Assembly: GCA_946631855.1 (NCBI GenBank)
Contig: CAMPAL010000013.1
Coordinates: 1 to 35,341 of the forward strand
From: an uncultured Treponema sp.
GTDB taxonomy: Bacteria; Spirochaetota; Spirochaetia; Treponematales; Treponemataceae
Reading direction: 5' to 3'
Length of the DNA stretch: 35,341 nucleotides
In this document: in pieces, positions 9,039-15,592 of the stretch
How the letters are laid out: the number at the start of each line of letters is the position of its first letter
How positions within the stretch are numbered: the stretch's first letter is position 1
The notes under the pieces: generated by a model
The model's input: the letters and a program-made list of their open reading frames with translations, nothing else
Told to the model about the DNA's origin: nothing
Database searches by the model: none
Program-made: the position numbers and the translations under genes

Positions 9039-10310
9039 TTAGTCACGCGCAATTATAACTGAAGAAGTAATGTCATCCTCTTTTATTTCTAAATCAGCTT
9101 TTAAATTTCCTCTGCAATCCCATCCGTTAAACCAAACTTCAATGCTTTCAGGCGGGGTATATTTTTCTGTTGTTTTTGGAATTAAAACTTTTTGACCAGG
9201 TACTACCATATAAACATCCATTATTTTATATTTTCCACCGGCTTCATATGGGGTGTTATTTGAGCTATCATCAAAAACAGTTGGAATAAAAGTAAATCCA
9301 TCACTTACATCTACTGTATGTTTATCATTCGGAACCATCCAGTAAGGATTATGACACCAAATCCTTCCCTCAGAAACTATAGGATCTTCACTTCCGGAGG
9401 GAGCTCTTTTTGTTGTAATAAATGCACGGTCAATTGAAAAAGAGGAATCTGTTTTATCAAAGAAAATGTCAAAATAAACATAACAGGAATTATCAAATTG
9501 ATCGAGTGAAGAACCGGTGTTCAAAGGAATTCCAGTTACTGTTCTAAAGTCTTCCATTCCTAATTCAAACCAGTGACAACCTAATTCATTATTTTCAGTG
9601 TTTGATTGATTTATAATATCCATTCGCCTTTCAAATTTTGCAGATCCATTATTTGACCAAAGGCGTATATCTGTATGAGAATTTATTATAAACCAAACTT
9701 CAGAAGAAATGCCGTATTCTCCACCATCTACTTCTTCATAAGTTGTAATTCTTTCTTTTGTACTTTGAGTTTTAAATCCAATTGTTTTTGTACCATTTTT
9801 TAATGTAACTAAATTCAAACTGCATTTTGCATTTTTATCATCACTTCCAAAAATAACCCCTTTTCCAAAACTTGTTGCGGTTACTTGATAAATTCCTTTT
9901 TCAACTCCCCCTGCGCGAGTTATATATAATAAAAATTTACCACCAATCATTGCTTCAGATTGGGATTTTCTCAACAGAGGAAAAAATGTGCAGTTTTCTG
10001 TTTTGCCTAAAAAAACTGTACCCTTCCATCTTGGATTTTCAGAAAACTTACCCAACTCCATTGTATTTATATCAATGTCATCAAGCAGTCTTAAAATAGG
10101 CCTTTCTTTTTTTACATCATCTTCTTCGAAAACAATCTCTAAATTATCGTCGACTTTTAAAACATTATTCTTCCATTTACCAGCAATTAAAATCCATTTT
10201 GCTCCGTTGTAAATGTATAAATTTTGTTCTTCGACTTCCCAAAATAACTCGCGAAAAATTGGGTCTTTATATTTTTCTCTCTTTCCTGCAGGAATTAAAA
10301 CTGGATTCAT
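9039..10310 (-). CDS. Fibre-like paralogue with shared N-terminal domain (423 aa)
   Basis: Residues about 15-115 match the N-terminal domain of the 1101-aa neighbour almost position by position (LYIYNGAKW, LLDDIDINTMELGKFSE, RWKGT), so the two genes arose by duplication. Near residue 240 there is one diverged copy of the neighbour's repeat module (CHWFELGMEDF, then YVYFDIFF and RAFITT). A segment near the C-terminus, ESIEVWFNGW, recalls AEVWLNGW in the neighbour. The LRR part is absent. The gene lies 8 bp from the neighbour, and its ATG follows ACTAAATTAAAAC, whose TAA is the stop of the preceding gene. It is probably a shorter fibre or a fibre-base protein; no enzyme motif is seen. Confidence 0.65.
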   Translation of the reverse strand: MNPVLIPAGKREKYKDPIFRELFWEVEEQNLYIYNGAKWILIAGKWKNNVLKVDDNLEIVFEEDDVKKERPILRLLDDIDINTMELGKFSENPRWKGTVFLGKTENCTFFPLLRKSQSEAMIGGKFLLYITRAGGVEKGIYQVTATSFGKGVIFGSDDKNAKCSLNLVTLKNGTKTIGFKTQSTKERITTYEEVDGGEYGISSEVWFIINSHTDIRLWSNNGSAKFERRMDIINQSNTENNELGCHWFELGMEDFRTVTGIPLNTGSSLDQFDNSCYVYFDIFFDKTDSSFSIDRAFITTKRAPSGSEDPIVSEGRIWCHNPYWMVPNDKHTVDVSDGFTFIPTVFDDSSNNTPYEAGGKYKIMDVYMVVPGQKVLIPKTTEKYTPPESIEVWFNGWDCRGNLKADLEIKEDDITSSVIIARD

Positions 10311-10318
10311 GTTTTAAT

Positions 10319-10972
10319 TTAGTTGCCCCAATTACTCAACATTCCAGCGTATTTATTTTCAAATTCCATATTATTGCAAACATCTCTCAACTGATCAATT
10401 GTCAATTTTCCACCCTGCTTCTTTACAACTTCTTTTACTTCTTCCATTGTATATTCTTCAAAATCTCCAGTCTTTTTTACTTCAAGAGGTTTTATTTCCT
10501 GTACATTACTAGTCAATGGCTTTTCAAGTTTTGTAATTGGACCCATTTTAATCTCCGGTTCTTTATATACTTTTTTTGGGGTTTCTGTTTTTACAGGTTT
10601 TGTATACTGAGGCAAAACAAAAGGCTTTGGATGCTTTGGAACCCCTTTTATCATTCCATAAAATACTTGGCGAGCTTTGATTTTTTCAAAAGGTATAGAT
10701 TCAAGCAGGAAATTTCTTTTACCATCATTATACCATTTTCTATCTTTTTTAAGTTTTGATCTTCCAATCCACCAGCCATCGCCGGGATCTTCCAAAACAA
10801 AAACAGTTTCTCTGCCGTTTGTATACCATCTCTTTCCTGATTTTAGTCTTCCTGCAGAAAATCCTTCCGGCTTTTCTTTTGATTTTACTTCAACGGATCC
10901 ATCATTATACCATCTGTATCCTTTATTCGCGAGTTTTATCTTTATTTTCGTTTGTTCAGATTGCTTTCTCAT
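10319..10972 (-). CDS. WYxxG triple-repeat protein heading the fibre operon (217 aa)
   Basis: The N-terminal part has three copies of a unit of about 30 residues starting at W21, W49 and W80 (WYNDG, WYTNG, WYNDG), each followed by a hydrophobic strand and, in the first two, a GR. Similar WWxxG units occur in small phage proteins and beside some HNH homing endonucleases, but no HNH residues are present here. Residues about 110-160 are Pro/Lys-rich and probably disordered, followed by a short helical C-terminus. I choose the ATG at 10972 because the TTG at 10978 lies inside the promoter: the box read as CTATATT spans 10985-10979 and its predicted +1 falls on 10972, giving a leaderless mRNA. Function unknown. 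Confidence 0.6.
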   Translation of the reverse strand: MRKQSEQTKIKIKLANKGYRWYNDGSVEVKSKEKPEGFSAGRLKSGKRWYTNGRETVFVLEDPGDGWWIGRSKLKKDRKWYNDGKRNFLLESIPFEKIKARQVFYGMIKGVPKHPKPFVLPQYTKPVKTETPKKVYKEPEIKMGPITKLEKPLTSNVQEIKPLEVKKTGDFEEYTMEEVKEVVKKQGGKLTIDQLRDVCNNMEFENKYAGMLSNWGN

Positions 10973-10978
10973 GCTCAA

Positions 10979-10985
10979 AATATAG
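10979..10985 (-). promoter_or_regulatory. CTATATT promoter of the fibre operon, leaderless
   Basis: Read on the minus strand this is CTATATT, followed by TTGAGC and ATG. With TATATT as a -10 box, transcription would start about 7 nt further on, exactly at the ATG at 10972. No -35 box is evident. The same box precedes at least ten other genes of the window. Confidence 0.5.
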
Positions 10986-11019
10986 AAAAGAAATAGAATG
11001 TAAAATCCCCTAAAAAGTA

Positions 11020-11110
11020 AATGTATAACGAGTTTTGGGGCTTTATATTATATTTAAAAATTTTGAAAAAGTTTTTAAAAAAGTTTAGAAAAGGTATCTC
11101 GTTATACATT
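11020..11110. repeat. Inverted-repeat unit 1 (arms 76 bp apart)
   Basis: Left arm AATGTATAACGAGTT at 11020-11034 and right arm ATCTCGTTATACATT at 11096-11110 are near-perfect reverse complements. The 61-bp centre is about 85% A+T, starts after GGGG and ends with an AAAAAGTTTTTAAAAAAG core. Arm spacing is 76 bp start to start, as in the other three units. After the right arm comes TATCGCAGTTTTAATGTAT, also seen in altered form after units 2 and 3. Confidence 0.9.
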
Positions 11111-11293
11111 TACTCTCATTTCCTTATATTTTAATGACTTATCGCAGTTTTAATGTATCATTTGATATTAAAACCTGTTGTACATTTATTAAATGTATGA
11201 CGAGTTATAGTTATGTATCACAGGTTAGGATTTGTATTATATAAAAGAAGAGAAGAGGAAAAAGGTTTATATACAATAAACATAAAAGAATTA

Positions 11294-11384
11294 AATGTAT
11301 AACGAGTTAAGGGTTTCTAATTATATATTTAAAATTTCAAAAAAGTTTTTAAAAATGTTTAGAAAATCTAACTCGTTGTACATT
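11294..11384. repeat. Inverted-repeat unit 2 (arms 76 bp apart)
   Basis: Arms AATGTATAACGAGTT at 11294-11308 and AACTCGTTGTACATT at 11370-11384. The AT-rich centre repeats the AGGGTTT edge and the GTTTTTAAAAATGTTTA core of the other units. The start lies 274 bp from unit 1. Confidence 0.9.
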
Positions 11385-11480
11385 AGATTGTAATCCCTTA
11401 TTTTGTAAAGCTTTATCGCTGTTTTAATGTATAAAATTTAATCTAACTTGTGATACATTTAACTCATTATGCATTAAAAA

Positions 11481-11500
11481 AGCAGGATTAATCTCCTGCT
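11481..11500 (-). terminator. Hairpin in the array, terminator-like on the minus strand
   Basis: AGCAGGA at 11481-11487 pairs with TCCTGCT at 11494-11500 around TTAATC. Read on the minus strand the hairpin is followed by TTTTTTAATG, as in a Rho-independent terminator; on the plus strand there is no T-run. This suggests a short minus-strand transcript from units 3-4, for which no gene is visible. Confidence 0.45.
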
Positions 11501-11544
11501 TGCATATAATATAGAAAAGGCTCGCAAAAAGAAATAAAAAGTTG

Positions 11545-11635
11545 AATGTACAACGAGATAGAGGGTTCTTATTTATATTTTAAAATTTGGAAAAAGTTTT
11601 TAAAAAAGTTTATAAATCCTAACTCGTCATACATT
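11545..11635. repeat. Inverted-repeat unit 3 (arms 76 bp apart)
   Basis: Arms AATGTACAACGAGAT at 11545-11559 and AACTCGTCATACATT at 11621-11635, again exactly 76 bp apart, with the conserved AGGGTTC edge and GTTTTTAAAAAAGTTTA core. The start lies 251 bp from unit 2. Confidence 0.9.
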
Positions 11636-11822
11636 TAATTCTATTTCTTTATTTTATAATACTTTAGCGTAATTTTAATGTACAACAAGATAAAATAACA
11701 CGTTGTATATTTGATTTCAATTTTATTCTTTAGCTTTAGGTTAGGATTTGTATTATATAAAAAGAAAAAAAAAGAGAAAGGAGTTATTATATATAATAAA
11801 CTTATGATACATTAAGGAATTA

Positions 11823-11913
11823 AATGTACAACGAGTTAGAGGGTTTCAAATATATATTTAAAATTTGAAAAAACTTTTTAAAAAAGTTTAATAACTCTAA
11901 CTCGTTGTACATT
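11823..11913. repeat. Inverted-repeat unit 4 (arms 76 bp apart)
   Basis: Arms AATGTACAACGAGTT at 11823-11837 and AACTCGTTGTACATT at 11899-11913 are perfect 15-bp reverse complements. The start lies 278 bp from unit 3. An extra right-type arm, AACTCGTTGTACATT, follows at 11945-11959 just before the 236-aa gene. Confidence 0.9.
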
Positions 11914-11962
11914 CATTTGCTTTATTCTATAAAGGGATTACCTCAACTCGTTGTACATTGAA

Positions 11963-11978
11963 ACTAAATGATTTTAAT
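11963..11978 (+). promoter_or_regulatory. ACTAAWTT-type start signal before the 236-aa gene
   Basis: ACTAAATGATTTTAAT directly precedes ATG at 11979, with the 16-nt spacing also seen before the 84-aa fibre-operon gene. No SD is present. It supports the ATG at 11979 over the TTG at 11958, which sits inside the last repeat arm. Confidence 0.4.
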
Positions 11979-12689
11979 ATGAATACAGTAGAAAATAATA
12001 ATAATCAAACAGCCTTCAAACAAGTATTCCCTAACTATATTTTTACAGATGAGATACCAGAAGAACCTTTGGCTTTAGAAAAAGCAACAGTAAATGAATT
12101 TAGAGAAAATCCAAATGGAACGAAATATAGGATTTGTTTTTTTAACAAAGAAAATATCTCCTCAAATGAAAATTATTCTTTTTTAGTGTATTTGGATAAT
12201 TTTCAGCTAACAAAAGAATTCAGACAAGGAAAATCCTGGAAGTTTGAAGATGAAGAAATGATTCGCCGAATTATTTTTCCTGGACAAACAACTTCTCGTT
12301 CTTATATGCCACTTTTTTATAAAGATGATTTAGCAACTCCTTTAGCTTTTACAAGTATAGATCCTGTTTTTGATTTACAGGATTGCAGAATAAATGTTGC
12401 TTTGGATGCTGAAACTTTGTATATAAGTTGCTGGGTATATATTGGAAAAAATTTGGGGGATTTATTAAATAATTATTTGAAACCTCCTTTTAATTCAAAA
12501 TATTGGCTTTTACAAGACCCTGAAAATCAAAATTTAGCAAGATTTGAATTAACCGAAAAAAATAAAATATATATTTTACCTCCTGATAAATTAGAAAAAT
12601 TACCTGAAAACGATATGCTTATTTCTCTGCGTACTTTTAATTTTGTTGCAAATGAAATCGGTGTATTAGATGGGGGAGAATATATTTAA
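11979..12689 (+). CDS. Unknown protein next to the repeat array (236 aa)
   Basis: No family recognised. Acidic, aromatic-rich and apparently soluble, with an Asn-rich N-terminus (NNNN near residue 6) and no signal or membrane segment. I take ATG 11979 as start because the alternative TTG at 11958 overlaps a repeat arm and has no SD. The ACTAA-type motif ahead of it is otherwise seen before structural-type genes, so a virion role is possible. It is the first gene to the right of the array and may be controlled from it. The next gene is the recombinase, after 88 bp holding two CTATAT boxes. Confidence 0.6.
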   Translation: MNTVENNNNQTAFKQVFPNYIFTDEIPEEPLALEKATVNEFRENPNGTKYRICFFNKENISSNENYSFLVYLDNFQLTKEFRQGKSWKFEDEEMIRRIIFPGQTTSRSYMPLFYKDDLATPLAFTSIDPVFDLQDCRINVALDAETLYISCWVYIGKNLGDLLNNYLKPPFNSKYWLLQDPENQNLARFELTEKNKIYILPPDKLEKLPENDMLISLRTFNFVANEIGVLDGGEYI

Positions 12690-12738
12690 TTTTTTGCAAA
12701 GTAATAAAATGAAAACCCTATATAGAATCTAAAGTCAT

Positions 12739-12769
12739 CTCCTTTTCTATATTTTTTCAAAAAAAGGAG
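12739..12769 (+). promoter_or_regulatory. Promoter inside an SD-sequestering inverted repeat (recombinase gene)
   Basis: CTCCTTTT at 12739-12746 is the reverse complement of AAAAGGAG at 12762-12769, which contains the SD of the recombinase gene (ATG 12778). CTATATT (12747-12753) lies between the arms. RNA starting about 12760 lacks the upstream arm and leaves the SD free. RNA reading through from the upstream gene carries both arms and can fold. Confidence 0.55.
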
Positions 12770-12777
12770 TAAAAATA

Positions 12778-13995
12778 ATGGCAAAAGAAAAAAAGCCTGC
12801 AGCACCAAAGGCAGATGAATTTGATAAATTACTTTCTTCAGTAGCAACAAAGTTTGGAGAAAATTCACTTTTTAACGGAGCGAATGCAGCTCATCAGGAT
12901 TATAGAATTCAGTTTGATGCTCCAAGATTGACTTGGGCTTATGGAGGAAGTTTTAAGCTAAATGCAATACATAGATTTAATGGAAAAGAGTCAGGTGGTA
13001 AAACAACGCTTTGTACTTATATTGCAGGCCAGTGTCAGAAAAGAAAATTTGAAGCCGAAGGAAATTATAATAACGCACACGTAGTTATTATTGATAACGA
13101 GCGTACTTTTGATGTAATTCGAGCTCAGGATTTAGGATTGATTTTGGAAGACCCTGAAACTGGAAAACCTCTTGTCCATGTTTTGAGAAATCTATATGTA
13201 GAAGATCAATGTGCAGCTTGGGAGCAGATTGTTGTTTCAGGAAGAATTTGCTGTACAATTTTTGATTCAGATGCAGCTGCAATCAATAAGACAGAATTTG
13301 ATAGCGAGATCGGCCGCGCAAATTTCGGTGCAGGAGCCAAGGCTGTCGGCACGGTAATTAAAAGAATGAATTATTATGTTGATACATATAAAACACCTTT
13401 ACTTTGGATTTCTCAGGAACGTGCAGCAATTGAAATGATGGCTCATCTGCCAAGCTTAACTGGGGGGTATGCCATAAACTTTTACCCTTCTTCAAGATTC
13501 CGTGTAACTCCAAAAGATCAGATTACTCGAAGTGGTGAAATTATTGGAATCACAATGAAGATTAAAAATTATAAGAATAAAACAGGTATTCCATTCCGTG
13601 AGTGTTTGCTTGATGTTTACTTTAGAGATGGAGAAGACTTCAAATCAGGTATTGATGGAGAAGGCCAGTACATTGATATGCTTGTAGAACTCGGAGAAAT
13701 TACTCAGCACGGTGCTTGGTATTATTATCACGAAGGCAAAGAAGATATGCAAAGATTCCAGGGTATGGCAGGAACAAGAACTTGGTTTAAGGAACACCCA
13801 GATGAATTTGCAAAAGCAAAAAAGGTTGTAAATGATTTGATGACACAGCATTCTGCATTGGATAAAGATACACTTGAAACGGATGAAATGGAAGATGTAA
13901 AACAGGATGAAGTAGCTGCCGCAGAAAAGAGACAAGAAAATACTTCAATTTTAGCAGAGCAAGCTTTGCAGGAAGAAACTGAACCTGAAGAGTGA
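12778..13995 (+). CDS. uvsX: UvsX/RecA-type recombinase (405 aa)
   Basis: RecA-family ATPase that forms filaments on single-stranded DNA and drives strand exchange in phage recombination and recombination-dependent replication. Walker A is GKESGGKTT at residues 69-77 (RecA has GPESSGKTT). E108 in IIDNE corresponds to the catalytic Glu of RecA, and Walker B is TIFDSDAA with D163. PSLTGGYAINFYPSSRFRV matches the L2 region and following strand of RecA (TTGGNALKFYASVR). The C-terminal 40 residues are strongly acidic, like the regulatory tail of RecA. Length is close to T4 UvsX. An AGGAG SD lies 8 nt before the ATG, within the hairpin promoter described separately. It heads a block with a helicase and other DNA-metabolism genes. 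Confidence 0.93.
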   Translation: MAKEKKPAAPKADEFDKLLSSVATKFGENSLFNGANAAHQDYRIQFDAPRLTWAYGGSFKLNAIHRFNGKESGGKTTLCTYIAGQCQKRKFEAEGNYNNAHVVIIDNERTFDVIRAQDLGLILEDPETGKPLVHVLRNLYVEDQCAAWEQIVVSGRICCTIFDSDAAAINKTEFDSEIGRANFGAGAKAVGTVIKRMNYYVDTYKTPLLWISQERAAIEMMAHLPSLTGGYAINFYPSSRFRVTPKDQITRSGEIIGITMKIKNYKNKTGIPFRECLLDVYFRDGEDFKSGIDGEGQYIDMLVELGEITQHGAWYYYHEGKEDMQRFQGMAGTRTWFKEHPDEFAKAKKVVNDLMTQHSALDKDTLETDEMEDVKQDEVAAAEKRQENTSILAEQALQEETEPEE

Positions 13996-14010
13996 AAATA
14001 TAAACTCAAA

Positions 14011-14041
14011 TCTCCTTTTTCTATATTTTCAAAAAAGGAGA
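14011..14041 (+). promoter_or_regulatory. Promoter inside an SD-sequestering inverted repeat (211-aa gene)
   Basis: TCTCCTTTTT at 14011-14020 pairs with AAAAAGGAGA at 14032-14041, which holds the SD for ATG 14056; CTATATT (14021-14027) sits in the loop. The downstream arm is followed by TTTTTT, so in read-through RNA this element could also act as a weak terminator after the recombinase gene. Confidence 0.5.
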
Positions 14042-14055
14042 TTTTTTATAAAAAA

Positions 14056-14691
14056 ATGAAATTTAGTTATTCATATGGCAGACTCTCCTCAAGAGAATTA
14101 CCAATGGTACACGGGCAATATGCAATTAAATTTATTGAGGATGAAAGCGGAAAACCTTTTGACGAATTGATGAGTGAATTTTTATCACCGAAGGATAAAA
14201 CCCTTAGAGAAATTGAGGAATTAAACAATGTACTTGGAAGAAGTTATATTGTTTATATGGAAGTACATTCTGTACCAACAGATAAGGATTTGAAAAATAT
14301 AAATATTGGAATCCAGCAGTTGGATAGAAAATCTTTTGATTATAGGGATGCAAAAGCAACAACAGATGTACAGAAATTGAAAGAAGCCCGCCAAAGAATT
14401 TATGCAGGCTTGAGAGTAGTTGGACCTCAGATGGTAGGAAGTCTTGAACAGGAATTCGACACTGTAAATTATGATCTTGGAGATTCAACAACTGAAGAAA
14501 TTGAAAAGAATGTAGTTGGCTTGATTGAAATTACTCAGAGATTGATGCCAACGACTTTTATTATTTCAAACGAACTTTCAGGAAAATTGAACGAAGAAAA
14601 TACTTTGTGTAAAACTCTAAACAATCAAGTCCAAAAAGCGAAGAATGTTTTTGCGGAAAGACCTGAGAGTAATTTTATAAGGAGTCTTTAA
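14056..14691 (+). CDS. Unknown protein downstream of the recombinase (211 aa)
   Basis: No family recognised. Soluble, charged, mixed alpha/beta, without membrane or nucleotide-binding motifs. It is placed where T4-like phages keep recombination accessory proteins, and ends 2 bp before the next ATG, whose SD (AAGGAG) lies inside its last codons, so the two are co-translated. A role with the recombinase or in single-strand DNA handling is only a positional guess. Its SD sits 16 nt upstream of the ATG, further than usual, with an AT-rich spacer. Confidence 0.65.
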   Translation: MKFSYSYGRLSSRELPMVHGQYAIKFIEDESGKPFDELMSEFLSPKDKTLREIEELNNVLGRSYIVYMEVHSVPTDKDLKNINIGIQQLDRKSFDYRDAKATTDVQKLKEARQRIYAGLRVVGPQMVGSLEQEFDTVNYDLGDSTTEEIEKNVVGLIEITQRLMPTTFIISNELSGKLNEENTLCKTLNNQVQKAKNVFAERPESNFIRSL

Positions 14692-14693
14692 AA

Positions 14694-15035
14694 ATGGAAG
14701 AAAAAGATGTTTCATTTGTCAAAGATATGATGGTTATCTTTACTGTTAAAGAACTTGATAGACTTCAGGGTGACGTAAACTTGATGAGAAATGTAAAGAG
14801 CGAGTATGCAGAAGGAACTCAATCTTTAATTAAAATAATGCGCAAAGCAAGAAGTGAATTTTCAAAATATGGTAAAATTAAAAATCCAAAAGATTACCCT
14901 TCAAGAGAAGAAATTGAAAAGTTTTACGGTGATTATGTAAAACTTGAAATGGATTTGATGCAAGAAGGTAAAAAAGCAGTAGAAACCCTGCAAAAAGAAA
15001 AGGTTCAAAAAATCTTATCAAAAGCAAAAAAGTAA
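14694..15035 (+). CDS. Unknown helical protein (113 aa)
   Basis: No family recognised. Almost entirely helical and highly charged, probably a coiled coil, with a Lys-rich C-terminus (EKVQKILSKAKK). It is co-transcribed with the 211-aa gene (2-bp gap, AAGGAG SD) and closed by a strong terminator, so recombinase, 211-aa and 113-aa genes may form one functional unit. No motif shows the function. Confidence 0.65.
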   Translation: MEEKDVSFVKDMMVIFTVKELDRLQGDVNLMRNVKSEYAEGTQSLIKIMRKARSEFSKYGKIKNPKDYPSREEIEKFYGDYVKLEMDLMQEGKKAVETLQKEKVQKILSKAKK

Positions 15036-15048
15036 ATTGAAAAAAAGG

Positions 15049-15080
15049 CTTTGAGTGAAAAATCTCAAAGCTTTTTTATT
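15049..15080 (+). terminator. Rho-independent terminator after the recombinase block
   Basis: CTTTGAG at 15049-15055 pairs with CTCAAAG at 15064-15070 across TGAAAAAT, followed by a run of six T and TATT. Confidence 0.85.
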
Positions 15081-15090
15081 TGGCCTTCCC

Positions 15091-15096
15091 TATAAT
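15091..15096 (+). promoter_or_regulatory. Promoter -10 box (TATAAT)
   Basis: CTATAATATAAAAG just after the terminator fits a -10 box for the next block. The leader would be about 55 nt, ending in a GTGGAGGTG SD before ATG 15158. No convincing -35 is seen. Confidence 0.45.
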
Positions 15097-15157
15097 ATAA
15101 AAGACTTGATTTTATTTTTGGTGAAAGAATCTCAAAAATCGTGGAGGTGTAAAAAAG

Positions 15158-15580
15158 ATGTTTACAGTAGCAATTTCAGAAAAAGAGGCTGTAGCAAGTT
15201 GGGTTGAGGATTTTTTGAAAAATCAACCTGTTTTTGTTAAAGATGAAAAAGGTTCTCCAATTCGTAAAAAAGGAATTCCTTTTACAAGAAAGGATGGGGA
15301 TACTTACATTGTTTTCAAAATTACAAAAGAGGATTGTGAAATTCTTTTGACTCTTTATTTTAAGGAAAAAGGGGTATCGTTAATTTTTAGCGATTACAAA
15401 ATTCGTAGAGTGAAGGAGGAGAAAGAAGAAGCTGAAAGTTACTTTGAATCAGGGGATTCCGATTTTGAATTTCTCAAGTTGAAACAAAAAGTAAATGACT
15501 CTTTGTGTAAAGATTTGAGCAAAGCTATAGATATGAAAAAAGAAGATTGGAAAAGAAGAGATGTAAAGATTAGTCTGTAA
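15158..15580 (+). CDS. Unknown protein (140 aa)
   Basis: No family recognised. The N-terminal half looks alpha/beta (AISEKEAVASWVEDFL, then two strands) and the C-terminal half is charged and helical. It has a strong SD (GGAGGT) and heads a closely spaced series: the Nudix gene follows after 12 bp. No membrane segment or catalytic motif. Confidence 0.65.
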   Translation: MFTVAISEKEAVASWVEDFLKNQPVFVKDEKGSPIRKKGIPFTRKDGDTYIVFKITKEDCEILLTLYFKEKGVSLIFSDYKIRRVKEEKEEAESYFESGDSDFEFLKLKQKVNDSLCKDLSKAIDMKKEDWKRRDVKISL

Positions 15581-15592
15581 GGAATTGAAAAA

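Larger units (their letters stand above)
10986..11962. other. Gene-free AT-rich iteron region, candidate origin or partition/regulatory locus
   Basis: No credible gene lies in this stretch. Besides the four paired units it holds single or degenerate arm copies at 11173-11186, 11192-11206, 11445-11459, 11461-11475, 11677-11691, 11697-11711 and 11945-11959. A perfect 25-bp direct repeat beginning AGGTTAGGATTTGTATTATA lies at 11222-11246 and 11738-11762. Both copies are followed by a purine-rich run and a small AT palindrome (for example TTATTATATATAATAA). Ordered iterons beside AT-rich DNA and next to recombination genes are what replication origins look like. A centromere-like or regulatory array is equally possible from sequence alone. 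Confidence 0.6.

Noticed and set aside
10199..10759. 186-aa open frame on the plus strand
   Set aside because: It is antisense to the 423-aa and 217-aa genes, very Phe/Ile-rich as expected for antisense of Lys/Glu-rich genes, and has no start signal.
11020..11959. Site-specific inversion sites for fibre switching
   Set aside because: Each inverted pair encloses only 61 bp of AT-rich DNA with no coding ends, and no invertase gene is in the window. It cannot be excluded for partners outside the window.
11958..11960. TTG at 11958 as start of the gene after the array
   Set aside because: It lies inside a repeat arm and has no SD; ATG 11979 has the ACTAA-type motif at the spacing seen elsewhere.
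10986..11962. CRISPR array
   Set aside because: Repeats are inverted pairs with fixed inner spacing and conserved AT-rich centres, not direct repeats with unique spacers.
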